A stretch of 15,743 nucleotides of DNA, from NCBI GenBank assembly GCA_023434425.1, contig JAEYSS010000033.1:1-15743 (forward strand), written 5' to 3'. The notes under the pieces are model-generated. The model saw nothing but the letters and a program-made list of their open reading frames with translations. It did not search any database and was not told the origin of the DNA. Source of the stretch: Pseudomonadota bacterium. GTDB taxonomy: Bacteria > Pseudomonadota > Alphaproteobacteria > Ferrovibrionales > Ferrovibrionaceae. Below are positions 1 to 6,769 of the stretch, piece after piece. The position numbers were made by a program, and so were the translations under genes. Position 1 is the stretch's first letter. Each line of letters opens with the position of its first letter.

Positions 1-767
1 GCCAGCGGCTTGAGCAGCGCGCCCGGCACCGGCAGCAGCAGGCGCTTCTTGTGGATGGCGGCGAGCGTCAGCTGAAGGATCTCCTTCATGCTGTAGACCT
101 TCGGTCCGCCGAGTTCATAGGTCTGGCCGGCGCAGGCCTCGTCCTGCACGGCGCGCAGGATCGCAGCGGCCACATCGCCGACATAAACCGGCTGCAGTTT
201 GGTCTCGCCGCCATCGACCAGCGGCAGCGCCGGGCTGAGCGCCGCCATCGACGCGAAGCGGTTGAAGAAATCGTCTTCCGGACCGAAGACCACGCTGGGG
301 CGGATGATCGTCGCCTGCGGCATGTGGCGGCGCACGCCAGCCTCGCCGGCCGCCTTGCTCTTCGCATAGCCGGAGCCGCTCTCGGCAGCGGCGCCGATCG
401 CCGAGATCTGCACCAGCTTTTTCACGCCGGCTTCTTTCGCGCAGAGCGCGATCACTTCGGCGCCGCGCGCCTGCACGGCGGAGAATTTCTGCGCGCCGCG
501 CTCGAATAGGATGCCGACGCAGTTGATCACCACATCGGCGCCCTGCACCGCCTGCTGCACCGACCTCGGCATGCGGATATTGGCCTGCATGATGTCGATC
601 TGGCCGACCGAGCCCATCGGTTTCAGGAACAGGCCCTCGTCGGGCCGGCGGATCGCGACGCGGATGCGGGCGCCCTCGCGGGCCAGCTTCTGCACGACAT
701 AGCGGCCGATGAAGCCGGAGCCGCCGAACACGGTGACAAGCTGGTTGCGCAGCGACGGCTGGGTCAT
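1..767 (-). CDS. NDUFA9-family complex I accessory / NAD(P)-binding epimerase-like protein (3' end cut by window)
   Basis: My translation of the minus strand from ATG at 767 begins MTQPSLRNQLVTVFGGSGFI and stays open for 255 codons to the window edge, so the C-terminus is missing. It is an atypical short-chain dehydrogenase (NmrA/NDUFA9-like): a glycine-rich Rossmann loop GGSGFIG at residues 15-21, an INCVG strand after the AD..V turn, and a YAKSK motif (YxxxK) near the middle. In alphaproteobacteria this family is usually annotated as complex I NDUFA9 subunit family protein, an NADPH-binding accessory factor of respiratory complex I; other SDR roles cannot be excluded. A purine-rich AGGGGTG lies about 8 nt before the ATG. 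The next gene is divergent, with only about 80 bp between them. Confidence 0.85.
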   Translation of the reverse strand, partial: MTQPSLRNQLVTVFGGSGFIGRYVVQKLAREGARIRVAIRRPDEGLFLKPMGSVGQIDIMQANIRMPRSVQQAVQGADVVINCVGILFERGAQKFSAVQARGAEVIALCAKEAGVKKLVQISAIGAAAESGSGYAKSKAAGEAGVRRHMPQATIIRPSVVFGPEDDFFNRFASMAALSPALPLVDGGETKLQPVYVGDVAAAILRAVQDEACAGQTYELGGPKVYSMKEILQLTLAAIHKKRLLLPVPGALLKPL

Positions 768-806
768 TGGGAACACCCCTGCAATAACGCGGTCTGAATC
801 GCCCGG

Positions 807-834
807 ACTATAGCCAATTCGCCTCGCCATCCAA
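807..834 (-). promoter_or_regulatory. Candidate sigma70-type promoter for the NDUFA9-family gene
   Basis: Read on the minus strand, TTGGAT (829-834) is followed after 16 bp by TATAGT (807-812), which matches the TATAAT consensus at five of six positions. The -35 is weak (three of six). It sits about 40 bp upstream of the ATG at 767, the right distance for a promoter. This rests on consensus matching only. Confidence 0.35.
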
Positions 835-847
835 TAGCTTGGGCGCC

Positions 848-1036
848 ATGGGCGCCGGATTCCCCGCTGTCGTCATCGGCCTGCTGGTCGCGACGGTCTA
901 TTTCCTGCCGAGCCTGCTGGCCTGGCGGCGCCGGCACCGCTGGCGGCAGAAGATCCTGCTCGCCAATCTGCTGACCGGCTGGACCGTGATCGGCTGGGCG
1001 ATCTGCCTCGGGCTGGCGCTGAAGCCGAAGGCCTGA
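848..1036 (+). CDS. Small two-helix membrane protein, superinfection-immunity (Imm) family
   Basis: A 62-aa protein with two hydrophobic helices (about residues 6-24 and 43-60) separated by a basic loop, RRRHRWRQK. The pattern YFLPSLLAW, basic loop, then LLTGWTVIGWAICL matches the superinfection immunity protein family (PF14373), named after phage T4 Imm. Most chromosomal members are uncharacterised inner-membrane proteins with no shown role in phage exclusion. ATG at 848 is chosen over an in-frame TTG at 839; neither has a clear Shine-Dalgarno sequence, so the start is uncertain and the transcript may be leaderless or weakly translated. It is a single gene, divergent from the NDUFA9-family gene and followed by the operator region of the transport operon. 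No other phage-related gene is visible nearby. Confidence 0.7.
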   Translation: MGAGFPAVVIGLLVATVYFLPSLLAWRRRHRWRQKILLANLLTGWTVIGWAICLGLALKPKA

Positions 1037-1080
1037 CGCCTAACACATTGATATCCCTGCGACAGCCTGCCTGTGGATAA

Positions 1081-1157
1081 TGTTCATTTGACGTCACAGA
1101 ATGTTCATGTGATGGTCATTTCAACGAAATAAGTGGCTGGCATTGTTCATTTGAACA
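1081..1157 (+). promoter_or_regulatory. Operator array: four phased TGTTCATTTGA repeats upstream of the DeoR-type gene
   Basis: Four 11-bp direct repeats occur here: TGTTCATTTGA at 1081-1091, TGTTCATGTGA at 1102-1112, TGGTCATTTCA at 1113-1123 and TGTTCATTTGA at 1144-1154. Their starts are 21, 11 and 31 bp apart, close to 2, 1 and 3 helical turns, so all would face the same side of the DNA. The last copy extends into TGTTCA-TT-TGAACA (1144-1157), a perfect 6-2-6 inverted repeat. DeoR-family regulators are known to bind repeated half-sites, and E. coli GlpR half-sites begin with a similar ATGTTCG. The likely ligand is the regulator encoded immediately downstream, giving autoregulation of the whole operon. 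I could not place a convincing -10/-35 pair in the array. Confidence 0.7.
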
Positions 1158-1175
1158 TGACCGACCGCACGGGAC

Positions 1176-1180
1176 AGGAA
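1176..1180 (+). promoter_or_regulatory. Ribosome binding site that decides the DeoR-type start
   Basis: AGGAA ends 6 nt before ATG at 1187. The upstream in-frame candidates at 1133 (GTG) and 1157 (ATG) have no such site, and both lie in or beside the operator repeats. Confidence 0.6.
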
Positions 1181-1186
1181 ACGACC

Positions 1187-2014
1187 ATGGCTGCCGGATT
1201 GCCGGCCGATGACCGCGCCCGCCTCATTCTCGAGGCGGTCCGGCGGGACGGTTACCAGACCATCGAGGCGCTGGCGTCGCTCTGCGGCGTGAAGTCCTAC
1301 ACCACCCGGCGCGACGTGATCGGCCTGTGCGACCGCGGCCTGCTGCGCCGGAAACATGGCGGCGTCGAACTGCCGCCCGAGGGTGAGAATCTCGCCTATC
1401 CCGCCCGCCAGGTGCTGAACATCGCCGCCAAGCAGCGCATCGCCGAACTGGTGGCGCGTGACGTGCCCGACAATGCCACGCTGTTTTTCGGCATCGGCAC
1501 CACGCCCGAGCAATGCGCGCTGGCGCTGACCGATCATCCCGGCCTGCGCGTGATGACCAACAATCTGAACGTCGCCATCGCGCTGTCGCGCAATCCCTCC
1601 TGCGAGATCACCATCGCCGGCGGCCGCGTGCGCAATCTGGATCGCGACGTCGTCGCCGCCGAGGCGCACAGCTTCTTCTCGCGCTTCTCGGTCGATATCG
1701 GCATCTACGGCGTCGGCGCCGTGGCCGAGGACGGCACCCTGCTGGATTTCGGACCCGACGAAATCGAGGTGCGGCGCAATCTGGCACAGCATTGCCGCCA
1801 GCGTTTCCTGGTGCTCGACCATTCCAAATTCGGCCGCGACGCCACGGTGCGCGGCGGCCATATCACCGAGGCCACGGCTGTCTTCACCGACAGGCCGGTG
1901 CCACCCGCCATCGCCGGCCAGCTCAAAGACGCCGGCGTCCGTCTCGTCGTCTGGTCCGACGACGCCAGTAAACCTGCATCCAACCCACAGCAGCACAACA
2001 ACGGGAGAGGCTGA
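1187..2014 (+). CDS. DeoR/GlpR-family transcriptional regulator
   Basis: A 275-aa DNA-binding repressor or activator of the DeoR family (usual length about 250-270 aa). The N-terminal winged helix (about residues 7-62) ends in the typical RRDVIGLCDRGLLRRKHGGV, where DeoR proteins carry R.D...L...G.L.R.HGG. The C-terminal sugar-phosphate-binding domain (about 75-250) shows the ISOCOT-like features FFGIGTTPEQ, VMTNNLNVA, and a late LVLDHSKFGRDA. Family members usually respond to phosphorylated sugars or glycerol phosphate. The start at 1187 is chosen on its Shine-Dalgarno site. It is the first gene of the operon: its TGA is separated from the binding-protein ATG by 2 nt. The repeats upstream suggest autoregulation. 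A hydrolysis product of the downstream phosphodiesterase, for example glycerol 3-phosphate, is a plausible inducer, but that is inference. Confidence 0.9.
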   Translation: MAAGLPADDRARLILEAVRRDGYQTIEALASLCGVKSYTTRRDVIGLCDRGLLRRKHGGVELPPEGENLAYPARQVLNIAAKQRIAELVARDVPDNATLFFGIGTTPEQCALALTDHPGLRVMTNNLNVAIALSRNPSCEITIAGGRVRNLDRDVVAAEAHSFFSRFSVDIGIYGVGAVAEDGTLLDFGPDEIEVRRNLAQHCRQRFLVLDHSKFGRDATVRGGHITEATAVFTDRPVPPAIAGQLKDAGVRLVVWSDDASKPASNPQQHNNGRG

Positions 2015-2016
2015 AC

Positions 2017-3027
2017 ATGTTTAAACGTATTCTTCTAGCCAGCGCATTGAGTCTGGCCGCACTGGTCGGCGTGACCGATGCCAACGCGCAGCAGCGGGCG
2101 ATCTGCTACAACTGCCCGCCGGAATGGGCCGACTGGGGCTCGCAGCTCAAGGCGATCCAGTCCAAGCTCGGCATCACCGTGCCGCCGGACAACAAGAATT
2201 CCGGTCAGGCCATCGCCGCCCTGATCGCGGAGAAGGCCAATCCGGTCGCCGACGTCACCTATCTCGGCGGCATTGCCGCCGATCCGGCGAAGGATGCCGG
2301 CGTGCTGTCACCCTACAAGCCGAAGAACTGGGACAAGATCCCGGCCGACCTGAAGGATGCCGAGGGCTACTGGTTCACCATCCACTCGGGTACGCTCGGA
2401 CTCTTCGTCAACAAGGCCGCGCTGGGCAACAAGCCGGTGCCGCAGAGCTGGGCCGACCTGCAGAAGCCCGACTACAAGGGCCTGGTCGGCTATCTCGATC
2501 CGACCTCGGCGGCCGTCGGCCAGCTCGGCGTGATGGCGGTGAACCTGGCGCTCGGCGGCAGCTACGACAACCTCGATGCCGGCATCAAGTATTTCAAGGA
2601 TCTGCAGAAGAACCAGCCGATCGTGCCGAAGCAGACGAGCTATGCCCGCGTGATCTCGGGTGAGATCCCGATCCTGCTCGACTACGACTTCAACGCCTAT
2701 CGCGGCAAGTATACCGACAAGGCGCCGGTCGAATTCGTGATCCCGAAGGAAGGCAGCGTGGTGTTCCCCTATGTGATGGGCCTGACCAACAAGGGGCCGA
2801 ATGCCGAGAATGGCAAGAAGGTGCTCGACTTCGTGCTGTCGGATGAAAGCCAGGCCATGTGGGGCAATGCCTATCTGCGCCCGGTCTTCGCGCAGCATCT
2901 CTCGGCCGACGCCAAGGCGAAATTCCTGCCCGACGCCGACTATGCCCGCGCCAAGCCGATCGACCTGAAGAAGCTGGCGGTGGCCCAGAAGGCGATTGTC
3001 GACCGCTACAACAAGGAAGTGAACTGA
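2017..3027 (+). CDS. Periplasmic substrate-binding protein of an ABC importer (COG1840-like)
   Basis: A 336-aa extracellular solute-binding protein. A Sec signal peptide is clear: basic MFKR, hydrophobic core to about residue 19, and an ANA cleavage site near residue 24. The mature protein starts QQRAICYNCPPEWADWG, with a CxxC pair (Cys30, Cys33) near its N-terminus. The body has the fold signatures of type-2 periplasmic binding proteins of the iron/putrescine/phosphonate group: an ADVTYLGG strand, HSGTLGLFVNK, PQSWADLQKPDYKG and YLDPTSAA. It captures the substrate in the periplasm and delivers it to the two permeases downstream. A GAGAGG Shine-Dalgarno precedes ATG 2017. The substrate cannot be read from the sequence; a phosphodiester is inferred from the GpdQ-like enzyme at the end of the operon. 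A palindromic repeat separates it from the permease genes. Confidence 0.88.
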   Translation: MFKRILLASALSLAALVGVTDANAQQRAICYNCPPEWADWGSQLKAIQSKLGITVPPDNKNSGQAIAALIAEKANPVADVTYLGGIAADPAKDAGVLSPYKPKNWDKIPADLKDAEGYWFTIHSGTLGLFVNKAALGNKPVPQSWADLQKPDYKGLVGYLDPTSAAVGQLGVMAVNLALGGSYDNLDAGIKYFKDLQKNQPIVPKQTSYARVISGEIPILLDYDFNAYRGKYTDKAPVEFVIPKEGSVVFPYVMGLTNKGPNAENGKKVLDFVLSDESQAMWGNAYLRPVFAQHLSADAKAKFLPDADYARAKPIDLKKLAVAQKAIVDRYNKEVN

Positions 3028-3059
3028 GCTTACGCGAAGGCGGGAATTAAACAGTTATT

Positions 3060-3128
3060 CGTCATTCCCGCGGAAGCGGGAATCCAGACCAGCCGCCGGC
3101 CTGGACCCCCGCTTCCGCGGGGGTGACG
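3060..3128. repeat. Composite dispersed palindrome between binding-protein and permease genes
   Basis: Two perfect hairpins, ATTCCCGC-ggaa-GCGGGAAT (3064-3083) and ACCCCCGC-ttcc-GCGGGGGT (3105-3124), are mirrored around a CCAG...CTGG centre and bounded by CGTCA (3060-3064) and TGACG (3124-3128). This is the layout of the CGTCATTCCCGC-type intergenic repeats common in proteobacteria. Related copies occur at 5831-5910 and 6770-6897. Its place inside the operon, just after the binding-protein stop, resembles REP elements that protect or partly terminate binding-protein transcripts; a role here is inferred. Confidence 0.85.
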
Positions 3129-3149
3129 ACTTAACTGGGAAGGAAACGA

Positions 3150-3968
3150 ATGCAACGCGAAACGCGACGCCTGATCCTGCTTCTGCTGCCGGCCGGCATA
3201 TTCTTCTCGGCCTTTTTCCTGATTCCGATGGCCGAACTCTTCCTGATCGGCGGCACCGGCAAGGAGGGCTGGGCGGCCTATACCTCGATCATCACCAACC
3301 GCAACTACTTCAACAGCCTGCTCGCCACCCTGGGCGTCGCCGTGCTGACCACGGTGGTGACCCTGGTCATCAGCGGGATCAGCGGCGTGTTCCTGCAGCG
3401 CCACAAATTTCCCGGCAATGCCGCGCTGGTCGCCATGCTGACATTTCCGCTGGCCTTTCCCGGCGTCGTCATCGGCTTCATGGTGATCATGCTCGCCGGC
3501 CGCCAGGGTCTGATCGGAACTGTCAGCGAAGCGCTGACCGGCGACAGGATCGTCTTCGCCTATTCGCTGGCCGGCCTGTTCATGGGCTATGTCTATTTCT
3601 CGATTCCGCGCACCATCCTCACCGTGATGGCAGCCGCCGAAAAGCTCGACCCCAAGCTGGAAGAGGCCGCGCGCTCGCTGGGCGCCTCGCCGTTTCGCGT
3701 GGTCGTCGACGTGATCATCCCGGGGCTGAAGCCCGCCTTCATCTCGGCCGGCGCGATCTGCTTCGCCACCGCCGTGGGCGCCTTCGGCACGGCCTTTACC
3801 TTGGCCGCCCGGATCAATGTGCTGCCGATGGTGATCTATACCGAATTCACCCTGTCGGCGAATATCGCCATGGCGGCGGCGCTCAGCTTCGTGCTCGGCG
3901 CGGTGACCTGGATCGTGCTGGCGCTGGCGCGCACGGCCGCCGGCGGCACCGTTGCGGCTGCGGGTTAG
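3150..3968 (+). CDS. ABC importer permease, first subunit
   Basis: A 272-aa inner-membrane permease of the MetI-like (BPD_transp_1) family. About six transmembrane helices can be traced, starting with LILLLLPAGIFFSAFFLIP (about residues 8-26). The EAA loop that contacts the ATPase is at about 171-191: EEAARSLGAS followed by VVVDVIIPGLKP. GGAAGGAAA just before ATG 3150 is a strong Shine-Dalgarno. It forms the translocation channel together with the next gene. Its start lies 122 bp after the binding-protein stop, a gap filled by a palindromic repeat, whereas all the other transporter genes are packed tightly. The sequence fits permeases found with COG1840-type binding proteins (iron, phosphonate, polyamine-like groups); it does not reveal the substrate. 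Confidence 0.9.
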   Translation: MQRETRRLILLLLPAGIFFSAFFLIPMAELFLIGGTGKEGWAAYTSIITNRNYFNSLLATLGVAVLTTVVTLVISGISGVFLQRHKFPGNAALVAMLTFPLAFPGVVIGFMVIMLAGRQGLIGTVSEALTGDRIVFAYSLAGLFMGYVYFSIPRTILTVMAAAEKLDPKLEEAARSLGASPFRVVVDVIIPGLKPAFISAGAICFATAVGAFGTAFTLAARINVLPMVIYTEFTLSANIAMAAALSFVLGAVTWIVLALARTAAGGTVAAAG

Positions 3969-3972
3969 CACC

Positions 3973-4785
3973 ATGCGCACCAAATGGCTGTTCAACCTGC
4001 AGCTCGGCTTTACCTTGCTGGTCTGTGCCTTCCTGATCGTGCCGGTGATCCTGTCGATCATGGCCGGCCTGACGGTGAATTACCTGGTCGGCATCGAAAG
4101 CGGGCTCACGCTGCGCTGGGTGATGGAAGTCTGGAACGGCTACCGCAACACCATCTTCCTTTCCATCGGCATCTCGCTGGCCTGCCTCGCCGTCACGCTG
4201 ATCATCGGCATTCCGACCGCCTATGTGCTGGCGCGACGCCAGAGCGCGCTGGCCCGCGCCATCGAGGAACTGCTGGTGATGCCGGTGGCCGTGCCGGGCC
4301 TCGCGACCGCGCTGGCGCTGATCGTCACCTATGGCGGCCTGTCGGGCTTCCGCACCAGCTGGGCCTTCATTCTGGTCGGCCATGTGCTGTTCACCCTGCC
4401 CTTCATGGTGCGCAGCGTGCTGGCCGTGCTGATGGCGATCGACCTGAACACGCTGGAAGAAGGCGCGGCCTCGCTCGGCGCCAGCTGGTGGCGGCGCTTC
4501 CGCGACATCGTGCTGCCCAACTGCCGCGCCGGCATCCTCGCCGGCTCGCTGATGGTGGTGACGCTGTCGATGGGCGAATTCAACATGACCTGGCTGCTGC
4601 ACACGCCCTTCACCAAGACGCTGCCGGTCGGCCTGGCCGATGCCTATGCGTCTTTACGTCTGGAGATCGGCAGCGCCTATACGCTGGTCTTCTTCCTGAT
4701 GATCATGCCGCTGCTGCTGGCCCTGCAGGCCTTCGCCCAGCCGCGCCTTAAGAAGTTTGTTGCCGAGGATGACGCCCATGAGTGA
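3973..4785 (+). CDS. ABC importer permease, second subunit
   Basis: A 270-aa MetI-like permease with about six membrane helices (first at about residues 10-31) and an EAA loop at about 162-182, EEGAASLGAS followed by RDIVLPNC. It pairs with the preceding permease as the heterodimeric channel. ATG 3973 lies 4 nt after the first permease stop, consistent with translational coupling; an in-frame TTG at 3952 overlapping the upstream gene is possible but has no better ribosome site. The 3' end overlaps the ATPase start by 8 nt (ATGAGTGA). PTAYVLARR and VMPVAVPGLATALAL are typical of the family. Confidence 0.9.
   Translation: MRTKWLFNLQLGFTLLVCAFLIVPVILSIMAGLTVNYLVGIESGLTLRWVMEVWNGYRNTIFLSIGISLACLAVTLIIGIPTAYVLARRQSALARAIEELLVMPVAVPGLATALALIVTYGGLSGFRTSWAFILVGHVLFTLPFMVRSVLAVLMAIDLNTLEEGAASLGASWWRRFRDIVLPNCRAGILAGSLMVVTLSMGEFNMTWLLHTPFTKTLPVGLADAYASLRLEIGSAYTLVFFLMIMPLLLALQAFAQPRLKKFVAEDDAHE
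4765..4769 (+). promoter_or_regulatory. Ribosome binding site that decides the ATPase start
   Basis: GAGGA, inside the end of the second permease gene, lies 8 nt before ATG 4778. This favours 4778 over the in-frame TTG at 4757 and ATG at 4769. Confidence 0.6.
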
Positions 4786-5821
4786 CCTCAACCCGATGTC
4801 GATCGCGCTGAAAAACTGCGCCAAGACCTTCGCCGACGGCACCAAGGCGCTGGAGCCGCTGGATCTGGCGATCCATGCCGGCGAGACCGTGGTCTTCCTC
4901 GGCCCGTCGGGCTGCGGCAAGACCACCACTTTGCGCATCATCGCCGGGCTGGAAGAGCCTGACGCGGGCGGACAAGTCTTGTTCGACGGTCAGGATGTGA
5001 CGCAGATCCCGATCGAGCAACGGAACGTCGGCATGGTGTTCCAGTCCTATGCGCTGTTTCCCAACATGACGGTGGCCGAGAATATCGGCTATGGCCTGAA
5101 GATCCGCCGCATGCCGGCCGCGCAGGTGCGTACCCGCGTCGGCGAGATGCTGGGCATGATGCAGATCGAGAAACTGGCGAACCGCCGCATCGACCAGCTG
5201 TCGGGCGGCCAGCGCCAGCGCGTCGCACTGGCGCGCGCCATCGCCGTGCGGCCGCGCGCCCTGCTGCTGGACGAACCGCTCACGGCGCTGGATGCCAAGC
5301 TGCGCGATACCCTGCGGCTGGAGATCGACACGCTGCTGCGCTCGCTGCAGATCACCGCGATCTATGTGACGCATGACCAGTCGGAAGCCATGGCGCTGGG
5401 CGACCGCATCGTTGTGATGGAACATGGCCGCGTCGCCCAGATCGGCGCGCCGCGCGACATTTACCAGAAGCCCGCCACGCGCTTCGTCGCCGATTTCATC
5501 GGCACGATGAATCGCCTGAACGGCGCGGTGCGCAACGGCGTGTTCACCTGCCGCGCCGGCGACCTGCCCTGGCCCGAAGCGCCGGCGGATGCCAGCGAGA
5601 TCCTGTTCCGCCCGGAAGATATCCGCGTCACCGACGCCGGCGAAGCCAGCCGCCTGCAGGGCACGATTGCCTCGGCCTTTTTCCTCGGCGACCGCACGCG
5701 GCTGTTCGTCGAGGTCGGGGAGAAACTGCCGCTGGTGGTGGAAAGCACGGCGCGCCGCGACTTTTCCCGCGGCGAACAGATCGGACTGGCCATCGATCCG
5801 CGCGGTATCGTGATATTGTAG
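4778..5821 (+). CDS. ABC importer ATP-binding protein
   Basis: A 347-aa cytoplasmic ATPase that powers the importer. It has every canonical motif: Walker A GPSGCGKT (42-49), Q-loop Gln89, signature LSGGQ (141-145), Walker B LLLDEP (162-167) and switch His199 in VTHDQSEA. Residues from about 240 to the end form a TOBE-type domain (FRPEDIRV, then beta-rich sequence). This is the length and layout of the CUT1/MOI group (MalK, PotA, UgpC, FbpC). The gene overlaps the second permease by 8 nt. The family is shared by sugar, polyamine, iron, phosphonate and glycerophosphate importers, so the ATPase alone does not set the substrate. The phosphodiesterase gene follows after a palindromic repeat. Confidence 0.93.
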   Translation: MSDLNPMSIALKNCAKTFADGTKALEPLDLAIHAGETVVFLGPSGCGKTTTLRIIAGLEEPDAGGQVLFDGQDVTQIPIEQRNVGMVFQSYALFPNMTVAENIGYGLKIRRMPAAQVRTRVGEMLGMMQIEKLANRRIDQLSGGQRQRVALARAIAVRPRALLLDEPLTALDAKLRDTLRLEIDTLLRSLQITAIYVTHDQSEAMALGDRIVVMEHGRVAQIGAPRDIYQKPATRFVADFIGTMNRLNGAVRNGVFTCRAGDLPWPEAPADASEILFRPEDIRVTDAGEASRLQGTIASAFFLGDRTRLFVEVGEKLPLVVESTARRDFSRGEQIGLAIDPRGIVIL

Positions 5822-5830
5822 ACGCCTGCT

Positions 5831-5910
5831 CGTCGCTCCCGCGAAGGCGGGAGCCCAGCCCTAACAAAGACTGGATCCCCCCAAGAATATTTTCTGGCGC
5901 GGGGATGACG
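5831..5910. repeat. Degenerate copy of the composite palindrome between ATPase and phosphodiesterase genes
   Basis: The left hairpin is intact: GCTCCCGC (5835-5842), loop GAAG, GCGGGAGC (5847-5854). A CCAG...CTGG centre follows. The right arm is broken: ATCCCC and GGGGATGACG are separated by an AT-rich AAGAATATTTT insert or decay. The order of parts matches the copy at 3060-3128. In RNA the left hairpin could still slow transcription or protect the 3' end of the transporter message. Confidence 0.75.
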
Positions 5911-5916
5911 AAGAAA

Positions 5917-5921
5917 AAGGA
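5917..5921 (+). promoter_or_regulatory. Ribosome binding site that decides the phosphodiesterase start
   Basis: AAGGA is directly against ATG 5922 (no spacer) but 6 nt before ATG 5928, so 5928 is the likely start. That start also brings residue numbers into register with GpdQ. Confidence 0.6.
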
Positions 5922-5927
5922 ATGCCC

Positions 5928-6749
5928 ATGCTGATTGCCCAGATCACCGACACCCATATCAAGCTGCCGGGCAAGCTGGCCTATCGCAAGGTCGATACCG
6001 CAGCGATGCTGGAAAGCTGCGTGGCGCATCTGCAGTCGCTGAAGCAGCAGCCCGACCTGATCCTGCTGACCGGCGACCTGGTCGATCTCGGCCGGCCCGA
6101 GGAATACGACCATCTCAAATCCATTCTCAGCCCCCTGAAGCAGCGCATCATCGCCATTCCCGGCAACCACGATGAGCGCGACGCGATGCGCGATGCCTTT
6201 GCCGCCGGCGGCTATCTGCCCGACGAGCGCGGCAGCTTCCTGCAATTCGCCATCGACGACTATCCGCTGCGCCTGATCGGGCTGGATACGCTGATCCCCG
6301 GCCAGGGCGGCGGCGAGCTGTGCGACGCGCGCCTCGGCTGGCTGGACGACAGGCTGCAGCAGCGGCCGGATCAGCCGACGCTGGTGATGATGCACCATCC
6401 GCCCTTCATCACCGGCATCGGCCATATGGACAAGATCGGCCTGAAAGGCGCTGCCGAATTCGAACGCATCGTGGCGCGCCATGCGCAGATCAGGCTGATT
6501 CTGTGCGGCCATCTGCATCGCGTGATCCGTGCCGATGTCGGCGGCCGTGCCGCGCTGACCTGCCCGAGCCCGGCGCATCAGGTGGCGCTGGATATCGACG
6601 CGGATGCACCGAGCCGCTTCACCCTCGAACCGCCGGGCTACATGCTGCACTGGTGGAACGACGGCCGGCTGATCACGCATACCGTCGCGATCGGCGATCA
6701 TGACGGCCCGCATCCCTTCCACGGGCCGGATGGCAAGCTGATAGATTGA
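5928..6749 (+). CDS. GpdQ-like binuclear metallophosphodiesterase
   Basis: A 273-aa calcineurin-like phosphoesterase of the GpdQ/CpdA group, which hydrolyse phosphodiesters at a two-metal centre. With ATG 5928 as start, the metal ligands are Asp8 and His10 (DTH), Asp50 (GDL), Asn80 and His81 (GNHDE), His156 (MMHHPP), His195 and His197 (CGHLH). As I recall them, Enterobacter aerogenes GpdQ (274 aa) has Asp8, His10, Asp50, Asn80, His156, His195 and His197: the same numbers, and a GRPEEY stretch is also shared. GpdQ cleaves glycerophosphodiesters; CpdA-type relatives cleave cyclic AMP. No signal peptide is seen, so it acts in the cytosol and needs imported substrate, which fits the ABC genes upstream. 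The gene ends 156 bp before the convergent CHAD gene. The family is certain, the glycerophosphodiester substrate probable. Confidence 0.9.
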   Translation: MLIAQITDTHIKLPGKLAYRKVDTAAMLESCVAHLQSLKQQPDLILLTGDLVDLGRPEEYDHLKSILSPLKQRIIAIPGNHDERDAMRDAFAAGGYLPDERGSFLQFAIDDYPLRLIGLDTLIPGQGGGELCDARLGWLDDRLQQRPDQPTLVMMHHPPFITGIGHMDKIGLKGAAEFERIVARHAQIRLILCGHLHRVIRADVGGRAALTCPSPAHQVALDIDADAPSRFTLEPPGYMLHWWNDGRLITHTVAIGDHDGPHPFHGPDGKLID

Positions 6750-6769
6750 AGAACCCGCAAAACAAAAAC

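Noticed and set aside
1088..1116. TTGACG as a -35 inside the operator array
   Set aside because: The hexamer 17 bp downstream (GATGGT) is a poor -10, so the promoter of the operon remains unplaced.
3030..4061. Long open frame on the minus strand over the first permease (343 codons)
   Set aside because: Low-complexity His/Gly/Asp/Gln/Arg-rich product, antisense to a clear permease. It is a mirror of GC-rich codon usage.
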